From assembly GCA_945907065.1 (NCBI GenBank), contig CAMDSC010000020.1, forward strand, positions 1 through 43,700: a stretch of 43,700 bases of DNA. The letters run 5' to 3'. The DNA is from Chitinophaga pinensis. Its GTDB lineage: Bacteria > Bacteroidota > Bacteroidia > NS11-12g > UBA9320. The number at the start of each line of letters is the position of its first letter. The first letter of the stretch is position 1. A program made the translations under genes and the position numbers. Below are positions 18,369 to 27,647 of this stretch, piece after piece. The notes beneath the pieces were generated by a model. That model did no database searches, was not told the origin of the DNA, and worked only from the letters and a program-made list of their open reading frames with translations.

Positions 18369-19817
18369 TTTTTTAATAAAATACTTTCCTCCAAAATACG
18401 TAACCGAATCAATTTCAGCATGGTTGAAGTTATCAAACCCATCAAAATCATGCGAGGTTATTGTTAAACTTTGTCTTCCAAAATGTCTTCCATTATTAAA
18501 GCAATTTGTTAAAAGTTCTGTCTTTGCAGTATTTTTAATTAATTCAATTTGAAGTGAATCATTTTTATAAGTTCGAATAATTTTATCGTTTGACGAATTT
18601 ATACCACTATAATAATCCATCATATTCTCCATTTTTTGAGGTTCATCCACTATCCATTTGGCGTTAGGATATTTATTCATTTTGGCAAGAAGTTGGTTGC
18701 TTCCATCCAAATCCAGAAAATGAGCAGGTGAAAGCCCGAAAACTACATTCCAAAATAAAAGCATTAACGAAATATAAAATACCGGTTTGGTTGGAATATC
18801 AAAATTTAATACAGCCCAAAGTATTATTAATACTGGCAACATTACCATAAACTCCGCATTACCTACGGAATAAAATGCAAAGCTAAACTGAAGTATAAAG
18901 GCCCAAAAAATGGCTTTTGAAACCAAGCCAAATTCAGAAACCTGCTTGGTTGAGTATTTTAGAATCGTTTTTATACTCACAAAACCAATTATAAGAAAAG
19001 CAATGGGCAAAATAAACAGCACCGGATTAGGCATCAAAAGCGGTTTCATATAGCCATGCACTTGAATAAAGGTTCTAATAAAACTAATTGGCGTCATTAT
19101 AAAATTACTCAAACCTATACTTGTGTTTACTTGCCCGGCATACACATCGTGCAACACAAATTGTATAATACCCGTTGCCGATTTTGAAGTAGTGTAGGCC
19201 AATAAATAAACCAATATCACCAACACTCCACCACTTGCCAGAAAAACAAATACCTTTTTAAAGTTAAAATTTAAAAATAATGGAATGGCAAAACCTAAAT
19301 ACCAAAAGCCTTGGATTTGATGAAACAACACACTGATACCAAAAAATAATCCTGAAAAAATAAGGTCATTGTTTTTTTGAAGCTTTGAATTTTTTATAAA
19401 GTATAAAGTACCCAACAATGAAAAAAGTAACGGTAAAATATAAGTTTCATTTTCGGTAGCATAGCGCATTAATCCAAAGCACGAACCAATAAAAAGCACA
19501 AAATAGTGAGTGTAATTAATTTGAAGTTCTTTTAAGATTTTTTGAAAAATGAATAAACTAATTCCTGCTGCCAAAGCATTTATCAGCTTCATTAAAACCA
19601 AAGGCTGGATTAAAGGAACTACTAAAAATAACAGCCTTCCAAATGGGACATACAACAAATGATGAGGCCAAGCCATTTCATGCCCCCACTTTATGGCTGA
19701 GGCATATGCATAACCATCAATCCCTGAATTGGCAGTAGGTAACATCATATATAAAAGTGTTAAACCAACCAGAATAAGGAATGATGCATTAAGTTTTGCT
19801 ATCAGAAATTTTATCAT
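18354..19817 (-). CDS. Multi-pass membrane protein, GT-C glycosyltransferase-like
   Basis: The 487-residue protein has about 10-12 membrane helices. It begins with a helix, then a loop with a GIDGYAYASAIKWGHEM segment and PHHLLYVPFGRL. Acidic residues in the first loop and a soluble C-terminal tail of about 100 residues are the layout of GT-C enzymes that use polyprenyl-phosphate sugars. No named family is certain. It lies on the opposite strand inside a polysaccharide export locus, which supports a sugar-transfer role (inference). Confidence 0.7.
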   Translation of the reverse strand: MIKFLIAKLNASFLILVGLTLLYMMLPTANSGIDGYAYASAIKWGHEMAWPHHLLYVPFGRLLFLVVPLIQPLVLMKLINALAAGISLFIFQKILKELQINYTHYFVLFIGSCFGLMRYATENETYILPLLFSLLGTLYFIKNSKLQKNNDLIFSGLFFGISVLFHQIQGFWYLGFAIPLFLNFNFKKVFVFLASGGVLVILVYLLAYTTSKSATGIIQFVLHDVYAGQVNTSIGLSNFIMTPISFIRTFIQVHGYMKPLLMPNPVLFILPIAFLIIGFVSIKTILKYSTKQVSEFGLVSKAIFWAFILQFSFAFYSVGNAEFMVMLPVLIILWAVLNFDIPTKPVFYISLMLLFWNVVFGLSPAHFLDLDGSNQLLAKMNKYPNAKWIVDEPQKMENMMDYYSGINSSNDKIIRTYKNDSLQIELIKNTAKTELLTNCFNNGRHFGRQSLTITSHDFDGFDNFNHAEIDSVTYFGGKYFIKKLSVK

Positions 19818-19900
19818 TTATAATACAAATGTAATTTTAAACCCGAGTGCAAAATACATATTAATATAAAGCCGTTACTAATGCTACACCGTATTTTTCA

Positions 19901-19908
19901 TATATTCG
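19901..19908 (+). promoter_or_regulatory. Promoter -7 element (TATATTCG) of the Wzz-like gene
   Basis: TATATTCG followed by C, ending 15 bp before the start codon; TTCG variant of the -7 element. Confidence 0.4.
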
Positions 19909-19923
19909 CAAACTATTTAACCT

Positions 19924-20961
19924 ATGCCCGAAAACAAAGACCTCCTCCAGATAAAATTCACAGATTTATTGGCCTATGCCATCAAGTGGCGCAAGCATTT
20001 ATTAATTTTAGCTATCATAGCCATAGTAGTTTCAGCCGTGGTTACCATGCCATTTATTATTAAACCAAAATATAAAGCGGAAGTTATTTTTTACCCTACG
20101 ACTATTAATTCTATTGGAAATGCGTTGTTCACGGATTTGAACAAACGCGAAGCCGACCCCTTGGCTTTTGGAGAAGAACTGGAAGCTGAAAATGCTTTAC
20201 AACTTTTGCAATCTTCCTCTATGACAGGCCGTATTGTTAAAGATTTTAACCTAATGGAACATTATCATATTGACCCAAAGGGAAGTCAGGCAAAAACTAA
20301 ATTGGCTAATAAATTTAATAGTAATATTGAATTCAGACGTACCCGATATTTATCTATAGCTATTGACGTACTTGACGAAGACCCAGTGATGGCTGCTAAA
20401 ATTGCCAATGGAATTGCCGAAATTTATGATACCGTTAAAACTGAAATACAAATGCAATTGGCCAGAGAAGCCTTTGTTATTATTGAAGGAGAATACCGTG
20501 CTAAAGAAAAGGAATTAACCGAAATTAGAAATAACCTTAAAAAATTGGCGGAAAATGGAGTAACCAATTTTGAAGAACAATCTCGTGCCCTGGCTGAAGA
20601 GATTGCTAAACTTCAATCAAAAGGTGGAAGCCCATCACAATTGCAAAAATTAAGAGAAGAACAAGCTTTGTTATCAAAATATGCCGGTGACTTTTTGTTT
20701 TATACTGAAAATTTAAAGTTAGAATTGGATGCTTTGGATAAATTGAGAACCCGCTATGAAAAAGCAAAGGTAGATGTTGACAAAACCATCACCCACAAAT
20801 TTTTGCTTACCAGTGCCGATGTTCCTGAAATAAAGGCCTACCCCATTCGTAAAACCATTCTACTAATTAGCTTGTTCGCTACTCTTTTCATAGGATTTTT
20901 GGCAATTATAGTTATTGAAAAATACCGAGACTATAAAGCCGAAAAGCAAATTATAGCATGA
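19924..20961 (+). CDS. Wzz-like polysaccharide chain-length regulator
   Basis: The 345-residue protein has a short cytoplasmic N-terminus, a membrane helix at about 26-48, a periplasmic domain with a KPKYKAEVIFYPT start typical of Wzz, long coiled-coil helices (about 175-285) and a second membrane helix at about 312-332 preceded by a proline. It sets the length of polysaccharide chains made by a Wzy polymerase. No C-terminal tyrosine-kinase domain is attached. The stop overlaps the next start by 4 bp (ATGA), so it is translationally coupled to the ligase/polymerase gene. Confidence 0.9.
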   Translation: MPENKDLLQIKFTDLLAYAIKWRKHLLILAIIAIVVSAVVTMPFIIKPKYKAEVIFYPTTINSIGNALFTDLNKREADPLAFGEELEAENALQLLQSSSMTGRIVKDFNLMEHYHIDPKGSQAKTKLANKFNSNIEFRRTRYLSIAIDVLDEDPVMAAKIANGIAEIYDTVKTEIQMQLAREAFVIIEGEYRAKEKELTEIRNNLKKLAENGVTNFEEQSRALAEEIAKLQSKGGSPSQLQKLREEQALLSKYAGDFLFYTENLKLELDALDKLRTRYEKAKVDVDKTITHKFLLTSADVPEIKAYPIRKTILLISLFATLFIGFLAIIVIEKYRDYKAEKQIIA

Positions 20962-22397
20962 TTTCTCAATTAAGCATAAAGTGGTTTTATGCCATTGGAA
21001 TTGCTTTTTTAGCGTGTTTGTTAACGGGAATTTATTTCGAAAATATCTATTTAGCTGCTTTACCGGCAGCCATTCTATTCGTCTGGTTGATAATTACCCA
21101 AACCAAGCAAATGCTTTTTTTTACAGTTTTTGCCGTTCCGTTAAGTATTCCGGTGAATGACATTGGCGGAGGTTTTGGAATGAGTTTTCCTACCGAACCT
21201 ATTATTATAATCGTATTTTTTGGGGTAATTTTAAAACTCATTAATGGCGCTACATTTGACAAGAAAATTTTATTTAGTGCCCTTAGTATAATTATTGGCG
21301 TAGATTTACTATGGACTTTTATCACCTCCATTTCCAGTTCGATGCCTTTGGTTTCATTTAAATTTTTATTATCCCGAACTTGGTACATCGTTATTTTCTA
21401 TTTCCTTTTTGCAACATTCTTTAAACAATCTAAAAGCATAAAATTATTTATATGGTTGTTGGGAGTTTCCATAAGTTTATTGGCTTTATATACCCTTTAC
21501 AATCATTCCAAAGGTTCGTTTACCCGCGGATTTGCTTATGCAGCCATGCAACCTTTTTTGCCCGATCATGGCATGTATGCGGCATTGGTGGCTTTTCTAA
21601 TTCCTCCATTTTTTGTTTTTGCCATTTGGGGGTTTCATTTAAAACAAGGTGTACCTGCCCGAATCATTGCTTTCGTAATTACACTTTTTTTAACTTTAGC
21701 CGTTATACTTTCCTATACTCGGGCTGCATGGCTTAGCTTGGTAGCTTCAGGAGCTTTAATGGCAGCAATAATGCTAGGCATTCGTTTTAGAACTATAATA
21801 ATTGGGATGGTGGCTGCGGCAGGTATCTATTTTTATATGCAAACGGATATTCAAACCCAGCTATCGCGTAATAAGCAAGGTTCGGCAGATGATATTGAAG
21901 CACACGTTTCATCCATAAGTAATGTATCTACCGACCCATCCAATCTGGAACGATTGAATCGCTGGAACTGTGCTTACCGCATGTTTCAGGAACGGCCCAT
22001 TATGGGCTGGGGGCCTGGAACTTATGTTTTTCAATATGCTCCGTTTCAGGTATCTAGTGAATTAACGATTATTAGTACCCATTCAGGTGATTTGGGAAAT
22101 GTGCACAGCGAATATTTACGCCCATTGTGCGAGACCGGTTTTATTGGAGCTTTGCTTTGGATAGTTTTGGTTTTATATACCATTTATTTAGGTTTTAGAG
22201 TATACCGAAAAGCACCCGATAATGAAACCCGTTATTTAGCCTTGGCTTTGGTTTCAGGAGTTACTACCTATTTTGTTCATGCTTTTTTAAATAATTACAG
22301 TGAATTTGATAAATTGGCTGTGCCTATGTGGGGATTTATGGCAGCATTAGCAGCATTGAACGTTTATAAAGTAAATAATGATTTGGAAACGGTATAA
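20958..22397 (+). CDS. O-antigen ligase/polymerase family membrane protein (WaaL/Wzy)
   Basis: The 479-residue protein has about 12 membrane helices. It carries the O-antigen ligase (Wzy_C) signature: SYTRAAWLSL, followed by a periplasmic loop with RLNRWNCAYRMFQERPIMGWGPGTY and NVHSEYLRPLCETGFIG. WaaL joins polysaccharide to lipid A core, Wzy polymerises repeat units; the two cannot be told apart here. Being next to a Wzz-like protein favours polymerase. It overlaps the next gene by 20 bp. Confidence 0.88.
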   Translation: MISQLSIKWFYAIGIAFLACLLTGIYFENIYLAALPAAILFVWLIITQTKQMLFFTVFAVPLSIPVNDIGGGFGMSFPTEPIIIIVFFGVILKLINGATFDKKILFSALSIIIGVDLLWTFITSISSSMPLVSFKFLLSRTWYIVIFYFLFATFFKQSKSIKLFIWLLGVSISLLALYTLYNHSKGSFTRGFAYAAMQPFLPDHGMYAALVAFLIPPFFVFAIWGFHLKQGVPARIIAFVITLFLTLAVILSYTRAAWLSLVASGALMAAIMLGIRFRTIIIGMVAAAGIYFYMQTDIQTQLSRNKQGSADDIEAHVSSISNVSTDPSNLERLNRWNCAYRMFQERPIMGWGPGTYVFQYAPFQVSSELTIISTHSGDLGNVHSEYLRPLCETGFIGALLWIVLVLYTIYLGFRVYRKAPDNETRYLALALVSGVTTYFVHAFLNNYSEFDKLAVPMWGFMAALAALNVYKVNNDLETV

Positions 22398-23427
22398 AAA
22401 AAACAAACTGGCAGTAGGAGGTTTCATTTTTATGAGCCTTTGCGTCCTAGTTTCTGTTTTTGGATATTTGATAATTCCTGATCATACGCCGGATGTGAAT
22501 ACAATGTATCCTGATTTGGCATTGAAAAAACCCGGATTTCAGTGTGATTATATTAGAGTAAAAACCTCCTCTCCCGCTGAACAACCTAATATATTTATTA
22601 AAATTACAAGTGGATGGAACTCGCCTTTTGATTTGGTTCCAATAGATTCCGTTTGGAGTAAAACGGATTCAGTTTATTATTTGCCTTACAGCAATTCATT
22701 GGTGCAAGCCATTCCGCATTCATCGCTATACGATACTAACGATTATACTCTTTCTCGAACCAGCTTAATGGGAACCGACCGCTATGGCCGCGACCTCTTT
22801 AGCCGCTTGGTTATAGGAGCCAGAGTTTCAATAGCTGTGGGTTTGGTGGCGGTGATTATCTCCGTCATTATTGGGTTGCTTATGGGATTGTTGGCTGGCT
22901 ATTATCGGGGAAAAATAGATGGTTTCATCATGTGGATTATCAATATTATCTGGTCGTTGCCTACCCTAATGTTCATCATCGCTTTGACTTTTGCCATTGG
23001 CAAAGGATTTTGGCAAATATTTGTAGCCGTGGGGCTAACTACTTGGGTAGAACTGGCCCGCATTGTGCGTGGACAGGTATTTTCCATCCGCGAAATGGAA
23101 TACATACAAGCCGCCAAAATTTTAGGCTTTAAAGATTTCAGAATTCTTATAAAACACATTCTTCCTAATATTTGGGGCACCGTAATTATTATGTCGGTAG
23201 CCAATTTTGCTTCCGCTATTCTACTTGAAGCAGGTCTTAGTTTCTTAGGACAAGGCTTGCAACCCCCCACTCCTAGTTTGGGCCAAATGATAAAAGAGAA
23301 TTATGCCTTCATAGTGTTTGACGCTTCACATCTTGCCATATTTCCGGGCTTGATGATTGCCTTGTTGGTAATGAGTGTAAACTTCATTGGTAATGGATTA
23401 AGGGATGCCTTTGATGTGAATGAATAA
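22378..23427 (+). CDS. OppC/DppC-like peptide ABC transporter permease
   Basis: The 349-residue protein has an N-terminal membrane helix, a periplasmic stretch of about 90 residues, then the binding-protein-dependent permease domain from the GTDRYGRDLFSRL motif onwards. The EAA loop is EYIQAAKILGFKDFRILIKHILPN, and LLEAGLSFLGQGLQPPTPSLG near the C-terminus is diagnostic for OppC/DppC. It should pair with an OppB-like permease, an ATPase and a peptide-binding protein, none of which is in the window. The reading frame starts inside the end of the ligase gene, so the two are co-translated although they look functionally unrelated. Confidence 0.92.
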   Translation: MIWKRYKKNKLAVGGFIFMSLCVLVSVFGYLIIPDHTPDVNTMYPDLALKKPGFQCDYIRVKTSSPAEQPNIFIKITSGWNSPFDLVPIDSVWSKTDSVYYLPYSNSLVQAIPHSSLYDTNDYTLSRTSLMGTDRYGRDLFSRLVIGARVSIAVGLVAVIISVIIGLLMGLLAGYYRGKIDGFIMWIINIIWSLPTLMFIIALTFAIGKGFWQIFVAVGLTTWVELARIVRGQVFSIREMEYIQAAKILGFKDFRILIKHILPNIWGTVIIMSVANFASAILLEAGLSFLGQGLQPPTPSLGQMIKENYAFIVFDASHLAIFPGLMIALLVMSVNFIGNGLRDAFDVNE

Positions 23428-23477
23428 TTGAGACACTGAGAGATTAAGGAAAAAAAAGGATAGCTTTGTGCTAAAGG

Positions 23478-23542
23478 ATCACATTTACGAGACCTATCTA
23501 CCCAAAATTGGGGGTGTGTATGTATCATTTTATGAGACCTAT
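23478..23542 (+). repeat. Imperfect direct repeats flanking a small palindrome
   Basis: ATCACATTTACGAGACCTAT (23478-23497) and ATCATTTTATGAGACCTAT (23524-23542) differ by one gap and two changes. Between them is the palindrome CCCAAAATTGGG (23501-23512). It is in non-coding sequence between two convergent genes and could be a remnant of a mobile-element end. Confidence 0.5.
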
Positions 23543-23559
23543 AACCTTAATTCAATAGT

Positions 23560-23595
23560 AAAAAAAATAGCCCATGGTAAAAACCAAAGGCTATT
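23560..23595 (-). terminator. Terminator of hutU
   Basis: On the minus strand, stem AATAGCC/GGCTATT with an inner GGT/ACC pairing, followed by a run of eight T. It lies about 20 bp after the hutU stop. Confidence 0.85.
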
Positions 23596-23615
23596 AAAAT
23601 GAAGATAAATTAGAA

Positions 23616-25283
23616 TTATTTCAATCGTTCCTTAATATCTAATCGATGTTTTCGGGCAGTATCTATAGCAATATCATAGCCTGCATCGGCATGGCGAATA
23701 ACTCCCATAGCCGGGTCGTTGTGCAATACACGTTTTAGTCTTACTTCGGCATCGTGAGTTCCATCAGCTACTATTACCATTCCAGCATGTATGCTGTAGC
23801 CAATACCTACACCACCACCGTGATGAAGACTTACCCAACTAGCACCACCGGCAGTATTTATCAAAGCATTTAAAATTGGCCAATCGGCTATGGCATCGCT
23901 GCCATCTTTCATAGCTTCCGTTTCGCGGTTAGGACTGGCTACAGAACCGGTGTCTAAATGGTCGCGACCAATAACGATAGGCGATTTCACCTTTCCTTCC
24001 TTTACCAAATTATTAAATAATACTCCGGCTTTTTCACGTTCGCCTTGGCCTAGCCAGCAAATTCTACTTGGCAAGCCTTGAAAAGAGATTTTCTCTTTGG
24101 CTAAAGTTATCCAGCGTTTTAATCCTTCATTTTCGGGAAAAAGCTTTAAAATTTCACGGTCGGTAGTATAGATATCTTCAGGGTCGCCGCTGAGAGCTGC
24201 CCAGCGAAACGGTCCTTTTCCTTCACAAAATAAAGGGCGAATAAATGCAGGAACAAAACCGGGATAATCAAAAGCATTGGTCACTCCCATTTCTAAGGCA
24301 CGGCCTCTCAAATTATTTCCATAATCAAACGTAATGCTTCCCATTTTCTGAAATTCAAGCATTAACTTAACATGCTCCACCATGGTGGCATAGCTTAATC
24401 TTACATATTTCTCAGGGTCTAAAGCTCGCAATCTATCAGCCGCTTCCACATCCATATCCTTCGGAAAATAACCAACCAAAGCATCGTGTGCACTGGTTTG
24501 GTCAGTTAACAAATCTGGAACAATGCCCCTTTCTTTTAAACGGTTCAATAAATCAACCGCATTACCCGGCCAACCTATTGAGACAGCTGCTTTCTTTTCC
24601 TTAGCAATTAAAGCTTTGTCAATAGCTTCATCCAAATTATAAATTAACACATCTACATAGCGGGTTTCTATTCGTTTGCGAATTCGCCATTCTTCCATTT
24701 CGGCAGCCAAACAAACTCCTTCATTCATAGTAACGGCTAATGGTTGAGCTCCACCCATTCCGCCCAATCCAGAAGTAACGGTAAGTGTGCCTTTTAGTGT
24801 TCCACCAAAATGTTGACGGGCGGCTTCGCCAAAGGTTTCATAAGTGCCCTGAACTATTCCTTGCGAACCTATATAAATCCATGAACCTGCAGTCATTTGG
24901 CCATACATGGTTAGGCCTTTGGCTTCCAATTCTCTAAATTTTTCCCAAGTAGCCCAATGCGGTACCAAATTTGAATTGGCAATAAGAACTCTCGGGGCAT
25001 CTTTATGCGTTGGCAATATTCCAACAGGTTTACCTGATTGTATCAACAAGGTTTCATCCTCATTTAAATCCTGTAAGGCTTTTACTATTAAATCGAAACT
25101 TTCCCAGTTTCGGGCCGCTTTTCCGGTTCCACCATACACCACTAAATCTTCAGGTTTTTCAGCTACTTCAGGGTCTAAATTATTACATAACATACGAAGG
25201 GCGGCTTCCTGAACCCATCCTTTGCATGTAAGAATATTTCCTGTTGCGGCTCTTATTACTCGCTTATTTCCGGCAATTGTCAT
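23616..25283 (-). CDS. hutU: Urocanate hydratase (urocanase)
   Basis: It converts urocanate to imidazolone propionate, the second step of histidine breakdown, with NAD+ bound as an electrophile. The 555-residue protein has full family length and typical segments: [15 protein letters not shown] near the N-terminus, [21 protein letters not shown], the glycine-rich [14 protein letters not shown], and [12 protein letters not shown] with the conserved Cys region. Other hut genes (hutH, hutI, ftcD) are absent, so hutU is a lone gene here. The -7 promoter element ends 5 bp before the ATG. Confidence 0.98.
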   Translation of the reverse strand: MTIAGNKRVIRAATGNILTCKGWVQEAALRMLCNNLDPEVAEKPEDLVVYGGTGKAARNWESFDLIVKALQDLNEDETLLIQSGKPVGILPTHKDAPRVLIANSNLVPHWATWEKFRELEAKGLTMYGQMTAGSWIYIGSQGIVQGTYETFGEAARQHFGGTLKGTLTVTSGLGGMGGAQPLAVTMNEGVCLAAEMEEWRIRKRIETRYVDVLIYNLDEAIDKALIAKEKKAAVSIGWPGNAVDLLNRLKERGIVPDLLTDQTSAHDALVGYFPKDMDVEAADRLRALDPEKYVRLSYATMVEHVKLMLEFQKMGSITFDYGNNLRGRALEMGVTNAFDYPGFVPAFIRPLFCEGKGPFRWAALSGDPEDIYTTDREILKLFPENEGLKRWITLAKEKISFQGLPSRICWLGQGEREKAGVLFNNLVKEGKVKSPIVIGRDHLDTGSVASPNRETEAMKDGSDAIADWPILNALINTAGGASWVSLHHGGGVGIGYSIHAGMVIVADGTHDAEVRLKRVLHNDPAMGVIRHADAGYDIAIDTARKHRLDIKERLK

Positions 25284-25288
25284 AGGTG

Positions 25289-25296
25289 CAAAATTA
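25289..25296 (-). promoter_or_regulatory. Promoter -7 element (TAATTTTG) of hutU
   Basis: Exact TAnnTTTG on the minus strand, followed by C, 5 bp before the hutU ATG. Predicts a leaderless mRNA. Confidence 0.55.
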
Positions 25297-25348
25297 AAAT
25301 AATTTTACCGGCTGTGGTAGCTGGATTTGAAAGGAAAACAGATTGTTT

Positions 25349-27487
25349 TTACCTTACTAAATGGATGATAATTCCTTCGGTAACTCGTTTCATTGAATTG
25401 CCATCTTGCATCAGATATTCGAATACACAATCATAAACCCCTTCTAAACAAAGGTTTTTACGATCGTAACCATCCCAAACAGGACTTTTATCTGAGGTGT
25501 AAACTTTTTCGCCCCATCGGTTAAAAATATTCATTTGTATAAATTCATATTTCCCATAAGGTTGCCAAGTATCGTTTAGCAAATCTCCGTTGGGTGTAAA
25601 TGCATTTGGAAAAAACACTTTACATGCTGTTTCTTCTATCACTAAGTTAAAACTATCACTTACTGAGCCACACTTGTTGGAAACAAATACTTTATAAAAT
25701 CCTGTTTTGTCAACATTTCTGTTACCTGAAGTATTACCATCGTTCCACGAAATAGTTCCTTCATCTACTTTTAAATTAAATTTTAAAAAACTGCCACCAC
25801 ACAATGTAGTATCTCGCGATTGTTTTAGCGTAGGTGTGTTTAATGATTTTATAACTATTTCATCAGTATCTGAGCAAATACCGTCTTTGCTAATTACCCA
25901 GTATTTTCCGCTTTGGCTAATATTAAGAAATGACGCCGTGGTTCCAGAAGGATACCATGTAGAAACGTATGCCGGATTAACATTTAACTGCAATGGAGAA
26001 TCTTTACAAATTGTGGTATCATTTCCAAGTTTTACCACAGGGCGGTTTAATACAGTAGTTGTTTGCGAAAAAGTATCTTTACAACTTCCTTTGGATGAAA
26101 CGTAAATCACCTTAAATGTTCCTATTGATGCAGGGGTAAACGAACTATCGAGGCCGCTTACATTGGTACCACTAAATTCGCCTTTTCCGGGTGTAGGAAC
26201 TAATTTTGCAATTGGTTCATTTAAACAATATTGATTCTTTAAGCCTGTAAATGAGACATTGGTATTTGTAAAAACTTCAACACTATCTCTCAACTGGTCC
26301 AAGCAACCTCCAATATCATACGCTTTTAGTATTACATAATATTTACCCGTTTTGATAAAACTTTTGGTAGCAGTTATATTAAAAACAGAATCAAAATTAT
26401 AGCTAATAAATTCTTCTCTAAACCTCCAACTACTATTAATTGAGCTAGGACTGTTATTTGTAAAAGTAAATTTATTAGAACTAAGACACATTGATTTTTG
26501 ATTAAAAATAACCATTGATGGATCAATGGCTCTGGGTAATACTTTATATACTCTGGTAGTGGAATCTTTACATCCTTTGTTTGAGATTACAACCAGTTTA
26601 ACCGTTTGAACACCAGGGTCTGGAAAACTTCTGTCTGCAGTGAAACCGGTTTGCTTAAAGCCATTATCCATGTGCCACTCATAGCGCATACTTGATGGTC
26701 CAACCCCAATATCTAATAATTTACTATTATTCTTAAAGGTAAACCTATTGCCAAAATAACATTGAATAGAATCATTTTTAGGTTTTGTTTTATCCAATTC
26801 AAATATTGCAACAGGCTGAGGGTGCACTATTGCATCATAACTTGCATTTATATAACATCCTGGAGCCGCAGCAATAAGGGTTACATTTTTTTTACCTGGA
26901 GAGATATAACTGTGATTAGGATCTTTAAGTTTCGATGAATCTGAGTCTCCAAATTTCCAAACATAATTTAGAGGACTCATATCACTTGTGGATTTATTGG
27001 TAAATTGATAACTATTTCCATTGGCACATTGCTCAGCAGGTGTGATTGTAAAATCAGCAATTATACTTTTTGTGGTTACATTAGCTTCTGGGTAAGATGA
27101 GGTAAGATAATCATAAACACCACCTACAGCACTATTATACTCAAAAACGGTAACATAATATTTGGTAACTTTTTTTAATCCTTTAACTGTAACCGTATTA
27201 CCAGCCCCTCTATAAACGCACCAATGTGTTTTATCTCCTTTAATATCTTCACCCAATCCAAAAATAGCATTATCTGAATAATACTGGTTTTTTTCTGGAA
27301 CATCATTAAAGGCTGAAGCCTCTTTAACAAAAACTACCCTTTCGCTACCATTACCATTGGTCCATTTTACGGTAAACTCATTACACCCCACAAAAGGAAA
27401 AGTAATATTGGAAGCAGGAGTGGTTGGTTCTGCGCTATAAGCAAATAGATTAAATACTAAAAAAACTAAAACTACTAACTGCCGCAT
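25349..27487 (-). CDS. Secreted PKD-repeat protein with gliding-motility-type (CHU_C) C-terminal domain
   Basis: The 712-residue product begins with a signal peptide (about 1-18, ending near AYS-AEP). An N-terminal FnIII-like module follows, then PKD-like modules (VWKFGDSDSSKLKDPNHSY is the clearest), further Ig-like modules rich in DTTxC patterns, and a C-terminal domain beginning FFPNAFTPNGDLLNDTW and containing IFNRWGEKVY. That end is the CHU_C/type-B T9SS sorting domain, so the protein is probably exported across the outer membrane and surface-bound or released. The start is ATG 27487; the reading frame continues to 27529 but the promoter element lies in that extension. The ligand is unknown. 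Confidence 0.92.
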   Translation of the reverse strand: MRQLVVLVFLVFNLFAYSAEPTTPASNITFPFVGCNEFTVKWTNGNGSERVVFVKEASAFNDVPEKNQYYSDNAIFGLGEDIKGDKTHWCVYRGAGNTVTVKGLKKVTKYYVTVFEYNSAVGGVYDYLTSSYPEANVTTKSIIADFTITPAEQCANGNSYQFTNKSTSDMSPLNYVWKFGDSDSSKLKDPNHSYISPGKKNVTLIAAAPGCYINASYDAIVHPQPVAIFELDKTKPKNDSIQCYFGNRFTFKNNSKLLDIGVGPSSMRYEWHMDNGFKQTGFTADRSFPDPGVQTVKLVVISNKGCKDSTTRVYKVLPRAIDPSMVIFNQKSMCLSSNKFTFTNNSPSSINSSWRFREEFISYNFDSVFNITATKSFIKTGKYYVILKAYDIGGCLDQLRDSVEVFTNTNVSFTGLKNQYCLNEPIAKLVPTPGKGEFSGTNVSGLDSSFTPASIGTFKVIYVSSKGSCKDTFSQTTTVLNRPVVKLGNDTTICKDSPLQLNVNPAYVSTWYPSGTTASFLNISQSGKYWVISKDGICSDTDEIVIKSLNTPTLKQSRDTTLCGGSFLKFNLKVDEGTISWNDGNTSGNRNVDKTGFYKVFVSNKCGSVSDSFNLVIEETACKVFFPNAFTPNGDLLNDTWQPYGKYEFIQMNIFNRWGEKVYTSDKSPVWDGYDRKNLCLEGVYDCVFEYLMQDGNSMKRVTEGIIIHLVR

Positions 27488-27495
27488 CTGAATTG

Positions 27496-27503
27496 CAAAT
27501 ATA
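27496..27503 (-). promoter_or_regulatory. Promoter -7 element (TATATTTG) of the CHU_C gene
   Basis: Exact TAnnTTTG followed by C, 8 bp before the ATG at 27487. A CTTG at 27522-27525, 18 bp away, is a near -33 box. Confidence 0.55.
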
Positions 27504-27647
27504 CTAACGAATACTCTTATACAAGACACTAAATAAGTAGAAAAAGTGACAGAGAAATCTTATTTTTTTTCAATCTAATTATGAGACAAATTATTATTTT
27601 ACAAAATACTTATTATTAACTATTTATAAAAACATGCCATTTTATTA

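Noticed and set aside
25707-26105. Plus-strand open frame of 132 codons inside the CHU_C gene
   Set aside because: Antisense shadow of a gene with clear domains on the other strand.
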